From: Pseudoalteromonas shioyasakiensis
GTDB lineage: Bacteria; Pseudomonadota; Gammaproteobacteria; Enterobacterales; Alteromonadaceae
DNA length: 64,000 nucleotides
Direction: 5' to 3'
NCBI GenBank assembly: GCA_013391845.1
Contig: CP058414.1
Coordinates: 608,501 to 672,500, forward strand
A program made the translations under genes and the position numbers. The notes beneath the pieces were generated by a model. The model ran no database searches. It saw only the letters and a program-made list of their open reading frames with translations, and was not told the DNA's origin. Shown here piece after piece: positions 19,831 to 28,599 of the stretch (positions are counted from its first letter, which is position 1; every line of letters starts with the position of its first letter).

Positions 19831-22113
19831 ATGTTTAAGATAATCAAATGGTTACTCATAGGCCTGTTTGTATTGGTGTTACTGGCAACCGGGCTTGTTT
19901 ATGGCGTATTAAATTTAAGTTTACCGACACTTGATGGCCGGGGTAAAAGTGATGCTATTTCGCAATCAGTAAAGATTGAACGGGACTCCTTAGGGCAGGC
20001 TGTTATTCATGCCGAGAACCGTTTAGATGCGGCCTATGCCTTAGGCTTTGCTCATGGTCAGGACCGATTCTTTCAAATGGACTTACTGCGCCGCAATGCG
20101 GCAGGTGAACTTAGTGAGTTATTTGGTAAAGCTGCTGTTGGGCTTGATAAAAAAATGCGTTTTCATCAATTACGAAAACGTAGCCAGATTGCAGTCGCGC
20201 AATTACCTGCTAAAGATAAAGTGCTATTGCAAGCATATGCAAATGGGGTCAATGAAGGCCATGCACAAGTTGGCTATGATAGCTTTGAATATTTGCTCAC
20301 TGGCGCTGAAGCAAAACCTTGGCAAAGTGAAGACAGCTTACTAATCATTTTTAGCATGTACTTAGATTTACAAACTGCTACGTTTGAGCGTGACCAAACG
20401 CTGATCGAAATCGAAGACCTATATGGCAAAGCGATGGTCGACTTTATTACTCAGCCAAGCCAATATCAAGCCGCGCTCGATAACAGTCAGCTTGCACCTT
20501 ATAACGGCGGTATTCCTGCGCTTAAAGACGCTTTATGGGCTTCGACCGAGATTGCAAACCGTAAAGAGCTTGGTAGTAATAACTGGGCAGTCACTGGGCA
20601 GCTAACTGAAACGGGTGCTGCAATGCTATCTGACGATATGCACTTATCATTTGCAGTGCCAATTATTTGGTATCGTGCGCAGCTTAATTACCCATTAAAT
20701 GGTGAAATGCAACAAATAACTGGTGTGTCATTACCCGGGGCTCCAGCCATTGTTGTTGGTACCAATAATAAAATAGCTTGGGGATTTACTAATGGTTATC
20801 TAGATACTGCCGATTGGATTGCTCTTGAGAGTAAAGAGAAAACTTGGCTGATAGATGAACCCATCTTACTTAATGATGGCAACGTTGAAAATTATGCTTT
20901 AACCATGAGTGAGTATGGCCCTGTTAAAGAAATTAACGGCAAACCTTATGCCTTAAGTTGGGTTGCTCACCATGAGTATGCGGTTGATATGGAGTTGCTT
21001 AAGCTTGAGCAAGCAAACAATGTTGATGATGCATTAACGCTTGCTGCGGACGTTGGTATTCCAGTACAAAACCTGATAGTTGTTGATGATAAAGGTAATG
21101 CTGCTTGGAAAAATATGGGAGCAGTTCCCGCTCGTAAAATACCGCATCAATTAGCTGTTTCTGAGCAAGCGTATCCTGCTGCTTGGCATGAAAACGAAAC
21201 GCAGCGTCCATTTGTAAAAAACCCAGAAAGTGGTCGGTTATGGACAGGAAACTCACGGGTTGTTTCTGCGCAAGATAATCAGCGTTTTGGTAATGGTGGC
21301 TATGCAATGGGGGCTCGCTCTGCACAAATTCGCGATCGCTTATTTGAAAAACAGCAGTTCAACGAACAAGATTTTTATGACTTACAACATGATAACGAAG
21401 CACGCTTCTTAACTGCTTGGCATCAATTACTAGTCAAACAGCTTAGCGCTGCAGGCGATAAATATGCCTTATATTTAAATGAATTAAACAATTGGCAGGC
21501 GTGCGCTTGTAGTGACTCAGTTGGCTATACCTTGGTAAAACGTTATCGCAGTGAAGTGATCAATGGTTTATTTAGTCCAATTGAGAATAAGCTAAAAGCT
21601 CTCGATAGTAGCTTAAAGCCAGTAAAACGAGACTTAGAGCCTGCCGTTTGGCAACTTATCAAAGCTCAGCCTCAAACATGGTTAAATCCTAAGTACGAAA
21701 ATTGGCAGCAACAAATGTTAGGCGCCTTTGATCGCGTGATTACTAAACTCACAGAGCAGTACGGCAACAATCCACACAGTTGGCAATGGGGTAAGGTCAA
21801 CGAATTAGTGATTGAGCACCCGTTTGCCAAACAAATACCCGTACTTAAAAGCTTGTTAAATATGCCTGTAGCCCCTGGTTTTGGTGATACCTTTATGCCT
21901 GCGGTACAAGGGCGTAGCTTTGGTGCTTCGCAGCGTTTTATTGTACAACCAGGACACTTAGATAATGCCATTATGGCTATACCTGGTGGTCAATCGGGAC
22001 ATCCATTGTCGGAATTTTATAGAGCTGGATTCAACGACTATGTCAGCAATGGTTTAACGCCATTATTGCCTCAAGAGATTGCTCACAGTATCACCATTGA
22101 TGCGGTTAATTAA
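19831..22113 (+). CDS. penicillin acylase family (S45) N-terminal nucleophile hydrolase
   Basis: A 760-residue precursor. An N-terminal hydrophobic anchor (about 3-26) is followed by an alpha chain with DRFFQMDLLRR. The autocleavage site is in ELGSNNWAV, which would make Ser249 the N-terminal nucleophile of the beta chain. Later family motifs include GAPAIVVGTNNKIAWGFTN, TGNSRV and the GGQSGHP region. Such periplasmic or membrane-bound enzymes cleave amide side chains. Several relatives, such as PvdQ and QuiP, hydrolyse acyl-homoserine lactones, but substrate cannot be assigned here. An AAGGA site precedes the ATG. It is convergent with the diguanylate cyclase gene and overlaps it by 8 bases. 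Confidence 0.9.
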   Translation: MFKIIKWLLIGLFVLVLLATGLVYGVLNLSLPTLDGRGKSDAISQSVKIERDSLGQAVIHAENRLDAAYALGFAHGQDRFFQMDLLRRNAAGELSELFGKAAVGLDKKMRFHQLRKRSQIAVAQLPAKDKVLLQAYANGVNEGHAQVGYDSFEYLLTGAEAKPWQSEDSLLIIFSMYLDLQTATFERDQTLIEIEDLYGKAMVDFITQPSQYQAALDNSQLAPYNGGIPALKDALWASTEIANRKELGSNNWAVTGQLTETGAAMLSDDMHLSFAVPIIWYRAQLNYPLNGEMQQITGVSLPGAPAIVVGTNNKIAWGFTNGYLDTADWIALESKEKTWLIDEPILLNDGNVENYALTMSEYGPVKEINGKPYALSWVAHHEYAVDMELLKLEQANNVDDALTLAADVGIPVQNLIVVDDKGNAAWKNMGAVPARKIPHQLAVSEQAYPAAWHENETQRPFVKNPESGRLWTGNSRVVSAQDNQRFGNGGYAMGARSAQIRDRLFEKQQFNEQDFYDLQHDNEARFLTAWHQLLVKQLSAAGDKYALYLNELNNWQACACSDSVGYTLVKRYRSEVINGLFSPIENKLKALDSSLKPVKRDLEPAVWQLIKAQPQTWLNPKYENWQQQMLGAFDRVITKLTEQYGNNPHSWQWGKVNELVIEHPFAKQIPVLKSLLNMPVAPGFGDTFMPAVQGRSFGASQRFIVQPGHLDNAIMAIPGGQSGHPLSEFYRAGFNDYVSNGLTPLLPQEIAHSITIDAVN

Positions 22114-23211
22114 CCGCATCAGCATCCTTAAAAGCAGGACATTCTCCCTTGGCAACGGTCGTTTGGTTGCGTCCTGCATGCTTGCTTCTATAAAGAGCCT
22201 CATCGGCATGTTGCAACATTTTTTCTATCGAAGCGAGTGGTTGCCACTCAATGAGTCCAAAGCTCATAGTTACATTGATATCAGGGAAATCAGGATGCGC
22301 TTCTAGCTCGGCGATTTTTATACGCAAAGTTTCAATTTTTGCGTAGGCTTGTTTTGCATCTGTATTGGTTAATAATAATAAAAATTCTTCGCCGCCCCAG
22401 CGTACAGCAATATCTTCATCATTGATGAATTGGCTAATTAGTTTGGCAACATTAATGAGTATCGTATCACCCTTATCATGGCCGTAGTTGTCATTGATAT
22501 TTTTAAACTTATCGATATCTGCCATAACAATACAAATATTGCTATCTTGCTCAATACTTTTCTTATGTGCTGAGGTAATTAATTTTTTTGCAAAACGACG
22601 ATTATAAAGTTTGGTGAGAGGATCGCGGGCTGCCATTTCTGTTAACTCAATTCGTTGTGATATGGTGATTTCTCTAATTAAACCCATGCCGTATACCATG
22701 GGTAAGCCAGCAATAATAATATTTATCACATTAACGTGTGGAAGTAATTCTGGGTAAGCAAAGCTGTACTGAACGTCCGCAAAAAACACATAGAGAAGGG
22801 CGAATGTGGCAATCATTACTAAGCTATAGATTGCCGCTCGTTTAAAAGTTAATTGGTAGTCGATCATTAAAATACAAGAGACTGTCCACAAGTAAAACTG
22901 AAACCCCGCACCTAAACCAAGGGTGGCACAGACAATCACAGCATGAATAATTACTTCAAGGAAAATACTCGAAGTGCCAGGGAAGTCAGTCCTTGCTTAA
23001 TTAAAAAGATGCCGCTGGCCCAAGCGAGAACACTCAAAATATTAACTAAAGCAAGCATGTTTGCACCTATATGGGCAAACGCGGGGATTAGCAAGACATG
23101 AACAATGAGCGCGAAATAGGCAATTTTACAAATAATTAGAAACTTAACATGCTCAATCTCTTCTAAGCCAGATTGCTTTGATTTTTTTAGTAGACGTTTG
23201 ATCAATCCCAC
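22106..23211 (-). pseudogene. membrane diguanylate cyclase (GGDEF) gene split by a frameshift
   Basis: The 5' part (23211 to 22951) encodes a basic N-terminus and two membrane helices, then ends LALRVFSLK-stop. The sequence resumes in another frame as SSIFLEVIIHAVIV and continues through further membrane helices to a GGDEF domain with the active GGEEF signature. The joined protein would be about 365 residues, with the lesion near 22955-22980. A one-base loss, or a two-base gain, explains it. A GTG at 22939 could start a shorter product lacking the first helices. The RxxD inhibitory site is absent (NDED at that position). Real mutation and sequencing indel are both possible. The 5' start is a GTG or nearby TTG. 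Confidence 0.8.
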
Positions 23212-23468
23212 CTCAAATACACATGGAGTGTAGCGTAATTATAGATGAAAAGTTGAGCAATGCAGGTTTATAATTGATCGCTTTTGCTGTGTAAACGCTT
23301 GCAGCGAATGTTTATCAGTGAAGATAAGCGTTTGTTCACATCACGTTTGTTAAGCTTTGGGTCTTGGCAGAGTGGGGATTTGATGCCACTCTAGTTAAAG
23401 CTAATCTAGAAACATGCTGACTGAATGTTTGCTTTGCTTGTTATCTCGTGCCTAAAAAAGGAGTATCT

Positions 23469-25001
23469 ATGCCGGCCGAAAAAACGCATTTAGAGATCTG
23501 TAATCTAACTAAAGAACAGTACCCACAAATAAAAACTCTTATGGACCAAGCATATCCAGGGCTTGGCGGTGCATGGCCAAGCCACACCATTTTTAGGCTG
23601 ATAGATCAGTTTCCAGAAGGACAAATAGGCATTGTTGACGATGGTGTTTTAGTGGGCATCGCGTTAAGTGTTCAGGTAGATTATGCTCGTTTTTCGAACC
23701 CGCATACCTATGAAGATATTGTTGATGGCCATGACCGAGTATTTAGTGACCCTGAAGGCGATGCGCTTTATGGTTTAGATGTGGTTATATCATCAACTCA
23801 CCGAGGGATGCGACTTGGGCGCCGTTTATACGATGCACGTAAAGAGCTGTGCCGTCAGTATAACTTACGCGCTATTTTAGCGGGTGGGCGAATTCCGCGT
23901 TATTACAATCACAGTGCAGAAATGTCGCCAATGGAGTACATCGAAAAAGTTGACCACAAAGAGCTTTATGATCCGATTTTAAGTTTTCAGCTTTCTAATG
24001 ACTTCCAAGTAAAACGTTTACTCAAAAAGTACCTTCCTGAAGATCAAGAATCTGTCGGTTATGCCACTTTACTAGAGTGGAATAACATTATGTTTGAGCC
24101 GACTGATACGGTACTTGAGTCAACCAAGTCAATTGTCCGAGTCGGTGCCGTACAATGGCAAATGCGTTGTGTTGAGTCTGTTGAAGAGCTTCTCAAACAG
24201 GTGGAGTATTTTGTTGATACGGTATCTGATTATAAAAGTGACTTTATTCTGTTTCCGGAATTCTTCAATGCGCCATTAATGGGCCTCACTGAGCAAAGTA
24301 ATCAAACTGAGGCAATTCGTTATTTAGCGGAGTACACAGAAACTTTTCGTGATGCAATGTCGCGTATGGCAGTTGAATATAATGCCAATATTATCACCGG
24401 GTCTATGCCGCTAGCTGAAGGCGATAAGATTTATAATGTCAGCTATTTATGTCACCGAAGCGGTAAGATTGATGAGCAGCGTAAAATTCATATTACGCCT
24501 CACGAACAAAATGACTGGGTGATCCAAGGGGGTGACAAAATTGCTGTATTTGAAACAGATGCAGGTCGTGTCGGTATTCAAATTTGTTACGATGTCGAGT
24601 TTCCTGAGCTTTCACGTATCCTTGCAAAGCAAGGGTTAGATATCTTATTTGTGCCATTTTGGACTGATACTAAAAACAGTTACCTACGTGTTCGTCATTG
24701 TGCACAAGCGCGTGCAATTGAAAATGAATGTTATGTTGTGATTGCGGGTTCTGTTGGTAATTTACCTGAGGTAGAGAGTTTAGATGTACAGTATTCTCAA
24801 TCGGCTGTTCTTACCCCTTCTGATTTTTCGTTTCCGCATGATGCAACCTTGAATGAAGCAACACCTAATACTGAAATGCTGTTATTCAGTGATCTAGATA
24901 TGGATAAGCTGAAAATCCTTCACAGTGAAGGTACAGTTAGAAACTTAAAAGACCGCCGTGAAGACTTATATGACGTGATCTTGAAAAAACGAGACCAATA
25001 A
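23469..25001 (+). CDS. GNAT acetyltransferase fused to a carbon-nitrogen hydrolase
   Basis: A 510-residue two-domain protein. Residues 1 to about 215 form a GNAT N-acetyltransferase with the acetyl-CoA loop region STHRGMRLGRRLYDARKEL. Residues from about 225 form a nitrilase-superfamily amidase with the full triad: Glu264 (FPEFF), Lys339 (RKIHITP) and Cys373 (QICYDVEFPE). The fusion is recurrent in bacteria, but its substrate is not known to me. A strong AAAAAAGGAG site fixes the ATG at 23469; a GTG 21 bases upstream lies before that site. The stop codon overlaps the start of a small exporter gene, so the two are translationally coupled. Confidence 0.9.
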   Translation: MPAEKTHLEICNLTKEQYPQIKTLMDQAYPGLGGAWPSHTIFRLIDQFPEGQIGIVDDGVLVGIALSVQVDYARFSNPHTYEDIVDGHDRVFSDPEGDALYGLDVVISSTHRGMRLGRRLYDARKELCRQYNLRAILAGGRIPRYYNHSAEMSPMEYIEKVDHKELYDPILSFQLSNDFQVKRLLKKYLPEDQESVGYATLLEWNNIMFEPTDTVLESTKSIVRVGAVQWQMRCVESVEELLKQVEYFVDTVSDYKSDFILFPEFFNAPLMGLTEQSNQTEAIRYLAEYTETFRDAMSRMAVEYNANIITGSMPLAEGDKIYNVSYLCHRSGKIDEQRKIHITPHEQNDWVIQGGDKIAVFETDAGRVGIQICYDVEFPELSRILAKQGLDILFVPFWTDTKNSYLRVRHCAQARAIENECYVVIAGSVGNLPEVESLDVQYSQSAVLTPSDFSFPHDATLNEATPNTEMLLFSDLDMDKLKILHSEGTVRNLKDRREDLYDVILKKRDQ

Positions 25002-25318
25002 TGGCGTGGTTGTATTTAATTGTTGCTGGACTGCTAGAGATTGGCTGGCCAGTTGGTCTTAAAATGTCTCAAGAAGCTGACAGTCGCTGGTTAGGTATTG
25101 CGATAGCCGTTGCCTTTATGGTCGCAAGTGGCTTTATGTTGTGGTTGGCGCAAAAAGATATCCCAATGGGAACATCCTATGCTGTATGGACTGGTATAGG
25201 GGCAGCAGGCACCTTCTTGGTGGGTATTTTATTTTATGGTGATGCTGCGACATTTGGCCGCATTGCCGGAGTACTTTTAATAATAAGTGGTGTGATAACT
25301 CTTAAAATTAGTCATTAA
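25001..25318 (+). CDS. sugE: small multidrug resistance exporter, SugE/Gdx subtype
   Basis: A 105-residue protein with four transmembrane helices. The first helix carries the essential glutamate in GLLEIGWPVGLK. It matches the SugE/Gdx branch (GLLExxWxVGLK, MGTSYAVWTGIGA) rather than EmrE. Gdx members export guanidinium, and some SugE proteins handle quaternary ammonium compounds. Its start overlaps the stop of the GNAT-nitrilase gene (TAATG). This suggests that an amide or guanidino-type metabolite links the two, which is inference. No guanidine riboswitch was recognised upstream. Confidence 0.88.
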   Translation: MAWLYLIVAGLLEIGWPVGLKMSQEADSRWLGIAIAVAFMVASGFMLWLAQKDIPMGTSYAVWTGIGAAGTFLVGILFYGDAATFGRIAGVLLIISGVITLKISH

Positions 25319-25325
25319 CGAAATT

Positions 25326-25348
25326 AAAAGCGGCATAGCCGCTTTTTT
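25326..25348. terminator. bidirectional intrinsic terminator
   Basis: The stem AAAAGCGGC / GCCGCTTTT with an ATA loop is flanked by A and T runs. It can serve the exporter gene on the plus strand and the DMT permease gene on the minus strand. Confidence 0.88.
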
Positions 25349-25364
25349 AATGACAAAAATGTAA

Positions 25365-26243
25365 CTAACTAGGTAGCATAACAAGAATGGCTGCCAGTGC
25401 AATTAACAGAAGCCCTGCTGTATCTTGGCGTTTTAATGGCTGCTTTAGCCAAAGTATCGATACCATAATGGTAAAGAAAACTTCAACTTGTCCTAGTGTT
25501 TTTACATAAGCAACGTGCTGCAAACTCATAGCACTAAACCAACCTATCGAGCCTAAGCAGCTACAAACACTGACTGCCGTGGTAGTGCCTTTGTGATGCC
25601 ACATCTTTTTAAACGTATCGCGCTCTTTGAATGCAATATACACGCACAGCATCAACGTTTGTAAGCTAATTATCAGCAGCAATACCCACGCAGCTGAGTG
25701 CGGGAAAGTCAGTCCTGAATTTAAGCTTGCCTCACGGATCCATGAAGATGAAAGCGCAAATGAAGTGCCACAAGCCAGCCCAAGTAGGGCAGTGCCTAAA
25801 TTAAAGTGTTTAACATTCGCGATGCCACTCAATAGCAGTACGGCGATAGCACCAATAAATACCCCAATCCAGCCAAGTAATGAAAGTGCAGAGCCAAAAA
25901 ACATAACACCTAAAATCGCTGCCATTAGCGCTTCACTTTTGGCAAGCCCGGCACCCACAGCAAAGTTATTCATTTTAAAAAGCTTTACCATCAAACCAGT
26001 GGCAACGATTTGAACAATACTGGCACCAACAATGTAGCTAATAAAAGCTAAGTTAAAGTCAGGAAAAGCTGCATCTTGGTATTGATATAGTGCTAATAAA
26101 TAAAGGGCCGCTATAGGACTGGCAACAATGAAGCGAGCAAGTGTTACCCCAGCAACACTGACCGTCGCACTGAGTTTACTTTGCAGCGCATTGCGCCATG
26201 ACTGCATAAATGCTGCAAAAATGGTTAAGAAAATCCAAGTCAT
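25365..26243 (-). CDS. EamA/DMT family permease
   Basis: A 292-residue protein with about ten hydrophobic helices in two repeated EamA-like halves. These include the second-half motif KTLGQVEVFFTIMVSILWLKQPL and a C-terminal LLLIALAAILVML helix. DMT permeases export amino acids, metabolites or drugs. The substrate is not predictable from sequence. It is monocistronic and convergent with the exporter gene. Confidence 0.82.
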   Translation of the reverse strand: MTWIFLTIFAAFMQSWRNALQSKLSATVSVAGVTLARFIVASPIAALYLLALYQYQDAAFPDFNLAFISYIVGASIVQIVATGLMVKLFKMNNFAVGAGLAKSEALMAAILGVMFFGSALSLLGWIGVFIGAIAVLLLSGIANVKHFNLGTALLGLACGTSFALSSSWIREASLNSGLTFPHSAAWVLLLIISLQTLMLCVYIAFKERDTFKKMWHHKGTTTAVSVCSCLGSIGWFSAMSLQHVAYVKTLGQVEVFFTIMVSILWLKQPLKRQDTAGLLLIALAAILVMLPS

Positions 26244-26400
26244 ATTGAAAATAAATTAATTAGGAGAGGCAATTAGAGTAACAAAACCAAAGAATGAGAG
26301 CATTAGCTTATCGACCAACTTGAGAAAAACTCAGCTGTGACAATATGCCGCAGGGCTTTTAGGTAAGCATTAGGCTATAGTGACAATGATGCTATTGCTG

Positions 26401-26432
26401 GCCGCTGCTGTTATAAGTAGCGGCTTTTTTTT
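26401..26432 (+). terminator. orphan intrinsic terminator upstream of the MAPEG gene
   Basis: A stem built on GCCGCT and AGCGGC, closing the loop GCTGTTATAAGT, is followed by eight Ts. No plus-strand gene ends nearby, since the previous one has its own terminator more than 1 kb upstream. The hairpin ends 46 bases before the MAPEG ATG. It therefore either ends a short independent transcript from 26250-26400 or acts as a leader attenuator. The rest of this 235-base intergenic region shows no open frame and no strong promoter match. Confidence 0.75.
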
Positions 26433-26478
26433 GTTTACGATAGGGTAGAGAGTAATTTAAACAAGATAAGGAAATATC

Positions 26479-26862
26479 ATGACAACACTGATTATCTGCG
26501 CACTCATCGCAGTACTCATTCCCTATTTAGCTAAAGCACCTGTGGCTTTTGCACAAAATAAGTTGTCAGGCTATGACAACAAGCACCCACGTGAACAACA
26601 AGCAAAACTAACCGGCTTTGGTGCTCGTGCATTGGCTGCACACCAAAATAGCTTTGAATCGTTGATTATTTTTGCAGTAGCGCTGGCGGTCGTAATCGGT
26701 AGCAATAATATCTATCAGGTGACTGAAACCCTTGCGATTATGCATGTTATTGCCCGTGTGTTGTATTGTATTTTTTACTACATAAACCAGGATATTTTGC
26801 GCTCACTAGTCTGGCTAGTGGGTTATGTTTGTGCTGTGGCTATGATTGCACTTTGCCTCTAG
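26479..26862 (+). CDS. MAPEG family membrane protein
   Basis: A 127-residue protein with four hydrophobic helices. It has the MAPEG-like pattern of a polar loop after helix 1 (HPREQQAKLTGFGARALAAHQNSFESL) and an HVIARVLYCIFYYINQDILRS segment. MAPEG proteins include microsomal glutathione transferases, and bacterial members of this short type are mostly uncharacterised. An AAGGAAA site precedes the ATG. Confidence 0.85.
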   Translation: MTTLIICALIAVLIPYLAKAPVAFAQNKLSGYDNKHPREQQAKLTGFGARALAAHQNSFESLIIFAVALAVVIGSNNIYQVTETLAIMHVIARVLYCIFYYINQDILRSLVWLVGYVCAVAMIALCL

Positions 26863-26887
26863 TCACAAGGCTATGAGTTAAAAACCA

Positions 26888-26919
26888 CAAAGCAAGCGGC
26901 TTAAATAAGGCGCTTGCTT
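26888..26919. terminator. probable bidirectional terminator hairpin
   Basis: AAAGCAAGCG and CGCTTGCTTT form a 10-bp stem with a 12-base loop between two convergent genes. The T runs are short on both strands, so strength is uncertain. Confidence 0.55.
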
Positions 26920-26941
26920 TAGGGTCTTAAGTTGTTACTGC

Positions 26942-28147
26942 TTATTTCGAACTAACTTTAATTTTCTCAATTAAATCATTTGCTTGATAGTTTTCGTCTA
27001 AGGCAAAGTCGAGTTGTACTAAGGCGTTTTTAAAGCCAGATTCAGATGGCGCATATTGCCATTGTTTTAAGGCTCTTTTCGCTTCTCGATTGAAAACATC
27101 TTCAGGCTCCGCACTTACCACACTAACATTGCTGGTGGCGCCACTTGGTAAAATATCGTATTTCAAAACGACTGAACCGCTAATGCCTTGCTCTGCCGCT
27201 TGAATTGGGTATATCGGCTCTACGCGCATAACCGCTTGATAGTCTTTTGTCTTTTCAACTGACATAGGCTGTTTTGCAATGGCAAAGCTGCTAAGCATGC
27301 CCGCTGTAAAAATAACTAACGCTGTTTTTGCAATAAATGAGCTGTTATCGATCTGCTTTATTTGATTTAGACGTTGTAACATGGTGTTTTTATCTCCGTA
27401 TTGTGAATAAGCCATTAAGCCTGCTCTACTAAAGCTTGCACAGTGCACTAATGCCTTACTGTATAAAATTCGTTGTTCTGTCGATTTATTTTTGAGCACT
27501 TGCTCATCACATGAAAGCTCTTGTATACGGCGCAAGCTCGCATAACCAAGCCACGCAAGAGGGTTAAACCACAGCAAAATAGTGGCACTTAAAGCGATGG
27601 CGTTTATTAGGTTGTCTTTGCGTTTAATGTGCACTGATTCATGTTCTAAAATAAGTGCTAAAGCAAGGTTGTCGTAGTGACTATGGTAATTTGTTGGCAG
27701 CACTAACTTGGTGTTAATAACGCCCACAACCATAGGTGAACTTATTTGTTTACTTTGATATAAGCACAGACTTTGGATACTGTGATGGTCGACTGTAATC
27801 TGCTCTAATTGCAGTTTGGCTAAAAAGCGGTAATGAAAGTAAACGGCAGTGAGTAGCAGCGCAGCAGTTACAAGGGCATAAACAGCGAACCAAGTTGGTG
27901 TAAATTGCGGCATTATTGCTGTGTTTGGCGTGATAGTCAGCTTACTGATAAAGTTGTTTTGTATCGGCTTTAAGTGATCTGGTAGGTTCGCTAAAAATAA
28001 ACCAATAGGTAAAAGCACCCAAAGTGTATAAACCAAGCGTGCCGACAGCTGACTTAGTAGCTTTCGCTCTAGCAGCAATAAAAACATAATTGCAGATGAG
28101 ATCAAAAGCTGTTGATCTAACAGCCAATTAAAAAATGCATCTAACAT
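26942..28147 (-). CDS. M56 (BlaR1-like) metallopeptidase with C-terminal TonB-like domain
   Basis: A 401-residue membrane protein. Four hydrophobic helices surround a zinc peptidase core with HESVH (LEHESVHIKRKDN) and a downstream SCDEQVL segment. After the last helix (about 275-292) comes a TonB C-terminal-like module (about 310-385: VEPIYPIQAAEQGISGSVVLKYDI...ALKQWQY). It therefore lacks the penicillin-binding sensor found in BlaR1. It lies 9 bases after a blaI-type repressor gene, the usual arrangement for an anti-repressor protease. The likely role is to sense an envelope signal and inactivate the repressor. The signal is unknown. Confidence 0.88.
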   Translation of the reverse strand: MLDAFFNWLLDQQLLISSAIMFLLLLERKLLSQLSARLVYTLWVLLPIGLFLANLPDHLKPIQNNFISKLTITPNTAIMPQFTPTWFAVYALVTAALLLTAVYFHYRFLAKLQLEQITVDHHSIQSLCLYQSKQISSPMVVGVINTKLVLPTNYHSHYDNLALALILEHESVHIKRKDNLINAIALSATILLWFNPLAWLGYASLRRIQELSCDEQVLKNKSTEQRILYSKALVHCASFSRAGLMAYSQYGDKNTMLQRLNQIKQIDNSSFIAKTALVIFTAGMLSSFAIAKQPMSVEKTKDYQAVMRVEPIYPIQAAEQGISGSVVLKYDILPSGATSNVSVVSAEPEDVFNREAKRALKQWQYAPSESGFKNALVQLDFALDENYQANDLIEKIKVSSK

Positions 28148-28156
28148 AACAAAGCC

Positions 28157-28531
28157 TTACTTTTGCTGTTTTTCCCAATCATCAATGACCTTTTTTAGCT
28201 CATCAATATCATGTTGCGAGAGTTGCTCTGATTTAGCAAAACCACTCACTAATGGCGCAATACGGCCATTAAAGAAGCGTTCAATAAAGCTTTGGCTTTC
28301 TTTTAATGTGTATTCTTCACGGGCGATGCAAGGGGTGTAGTTATATTGGCGACCTTGTTTTTCGAAGCTTAGTGCGCCTTTTTTAACTAAACGGCTCAAC
28401 AGTGTTTTAATGGTTTTTTCGTGCCATTCTTTATCGTCACTTAAACGCGCAATTACTTCACTTGCAGTGGCAGGGTAGCCAAGCCATACCGCATCTAATA
28501 CTTCGAATTCTGCTTTAGAAAGTTCAATCAT
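28157..28531 (-). CDS. BlaI/MecI/CopY family transcriptional repressor
   Basis: A 124-residue winged-helix repressor of normal family length. It begins MIELSKAEFEVLDAVW and contains the recognition region around KTIKTLLSRLVKKGAL, then RQYNYTPCI. The C-terminal dimerisation helices carry the region where BlaR1-type proteases cut relatives. It precedes the M56 gene in one operon. Two TACA-N2-TGTA operators lie just upstream of its ATG, so it should repress its own operon. Confidence 0.93.
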   Translation of the reverse strand: MIELSKAEFEVLDAVWLGYPATASEVIARLSDDKEWHEKTIKTLLSRLVKKGALSFEKQGRQYNYTPCIAREEYTLKESQSFIERFFNGRIAPLVSGFAKSEQLSQHDIDELKKVIDDWEKQQK

Positions 28532-28540
28532 TTTTATACC

Positions 28541-28576
28541 TACAGATGTAATCTTTATTTTAAGATTACACTTGTA
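28541..28576. promoter_or_regulatory. tandem BlaI-type operators
   Basis: TACAGATGTA (28541-28550) and TACACTTGTA (28567-28576) both match the TACA-N2-TGTA core of BlaI/MecI operators. Their centres are 26 bases apart. The second sits in a longer perfect dyad, GATTACACTTGTAATC. They begin 10 bases upstream of the repressor ATG, a position that would block transcription. Confidence 0.82.
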
Positions 28577-28599
28577 ATCAATTAATGCAAACTTTTTTG

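Noticed and set aside
23212..23468. Possible guanidine riboswitch upstream of the GNAT-nitrilase/exporter pair
   Set aside because: No pair of short hairpins with ACGR loops or other guanidine aptamer pattern could be seen in the 257 bases.
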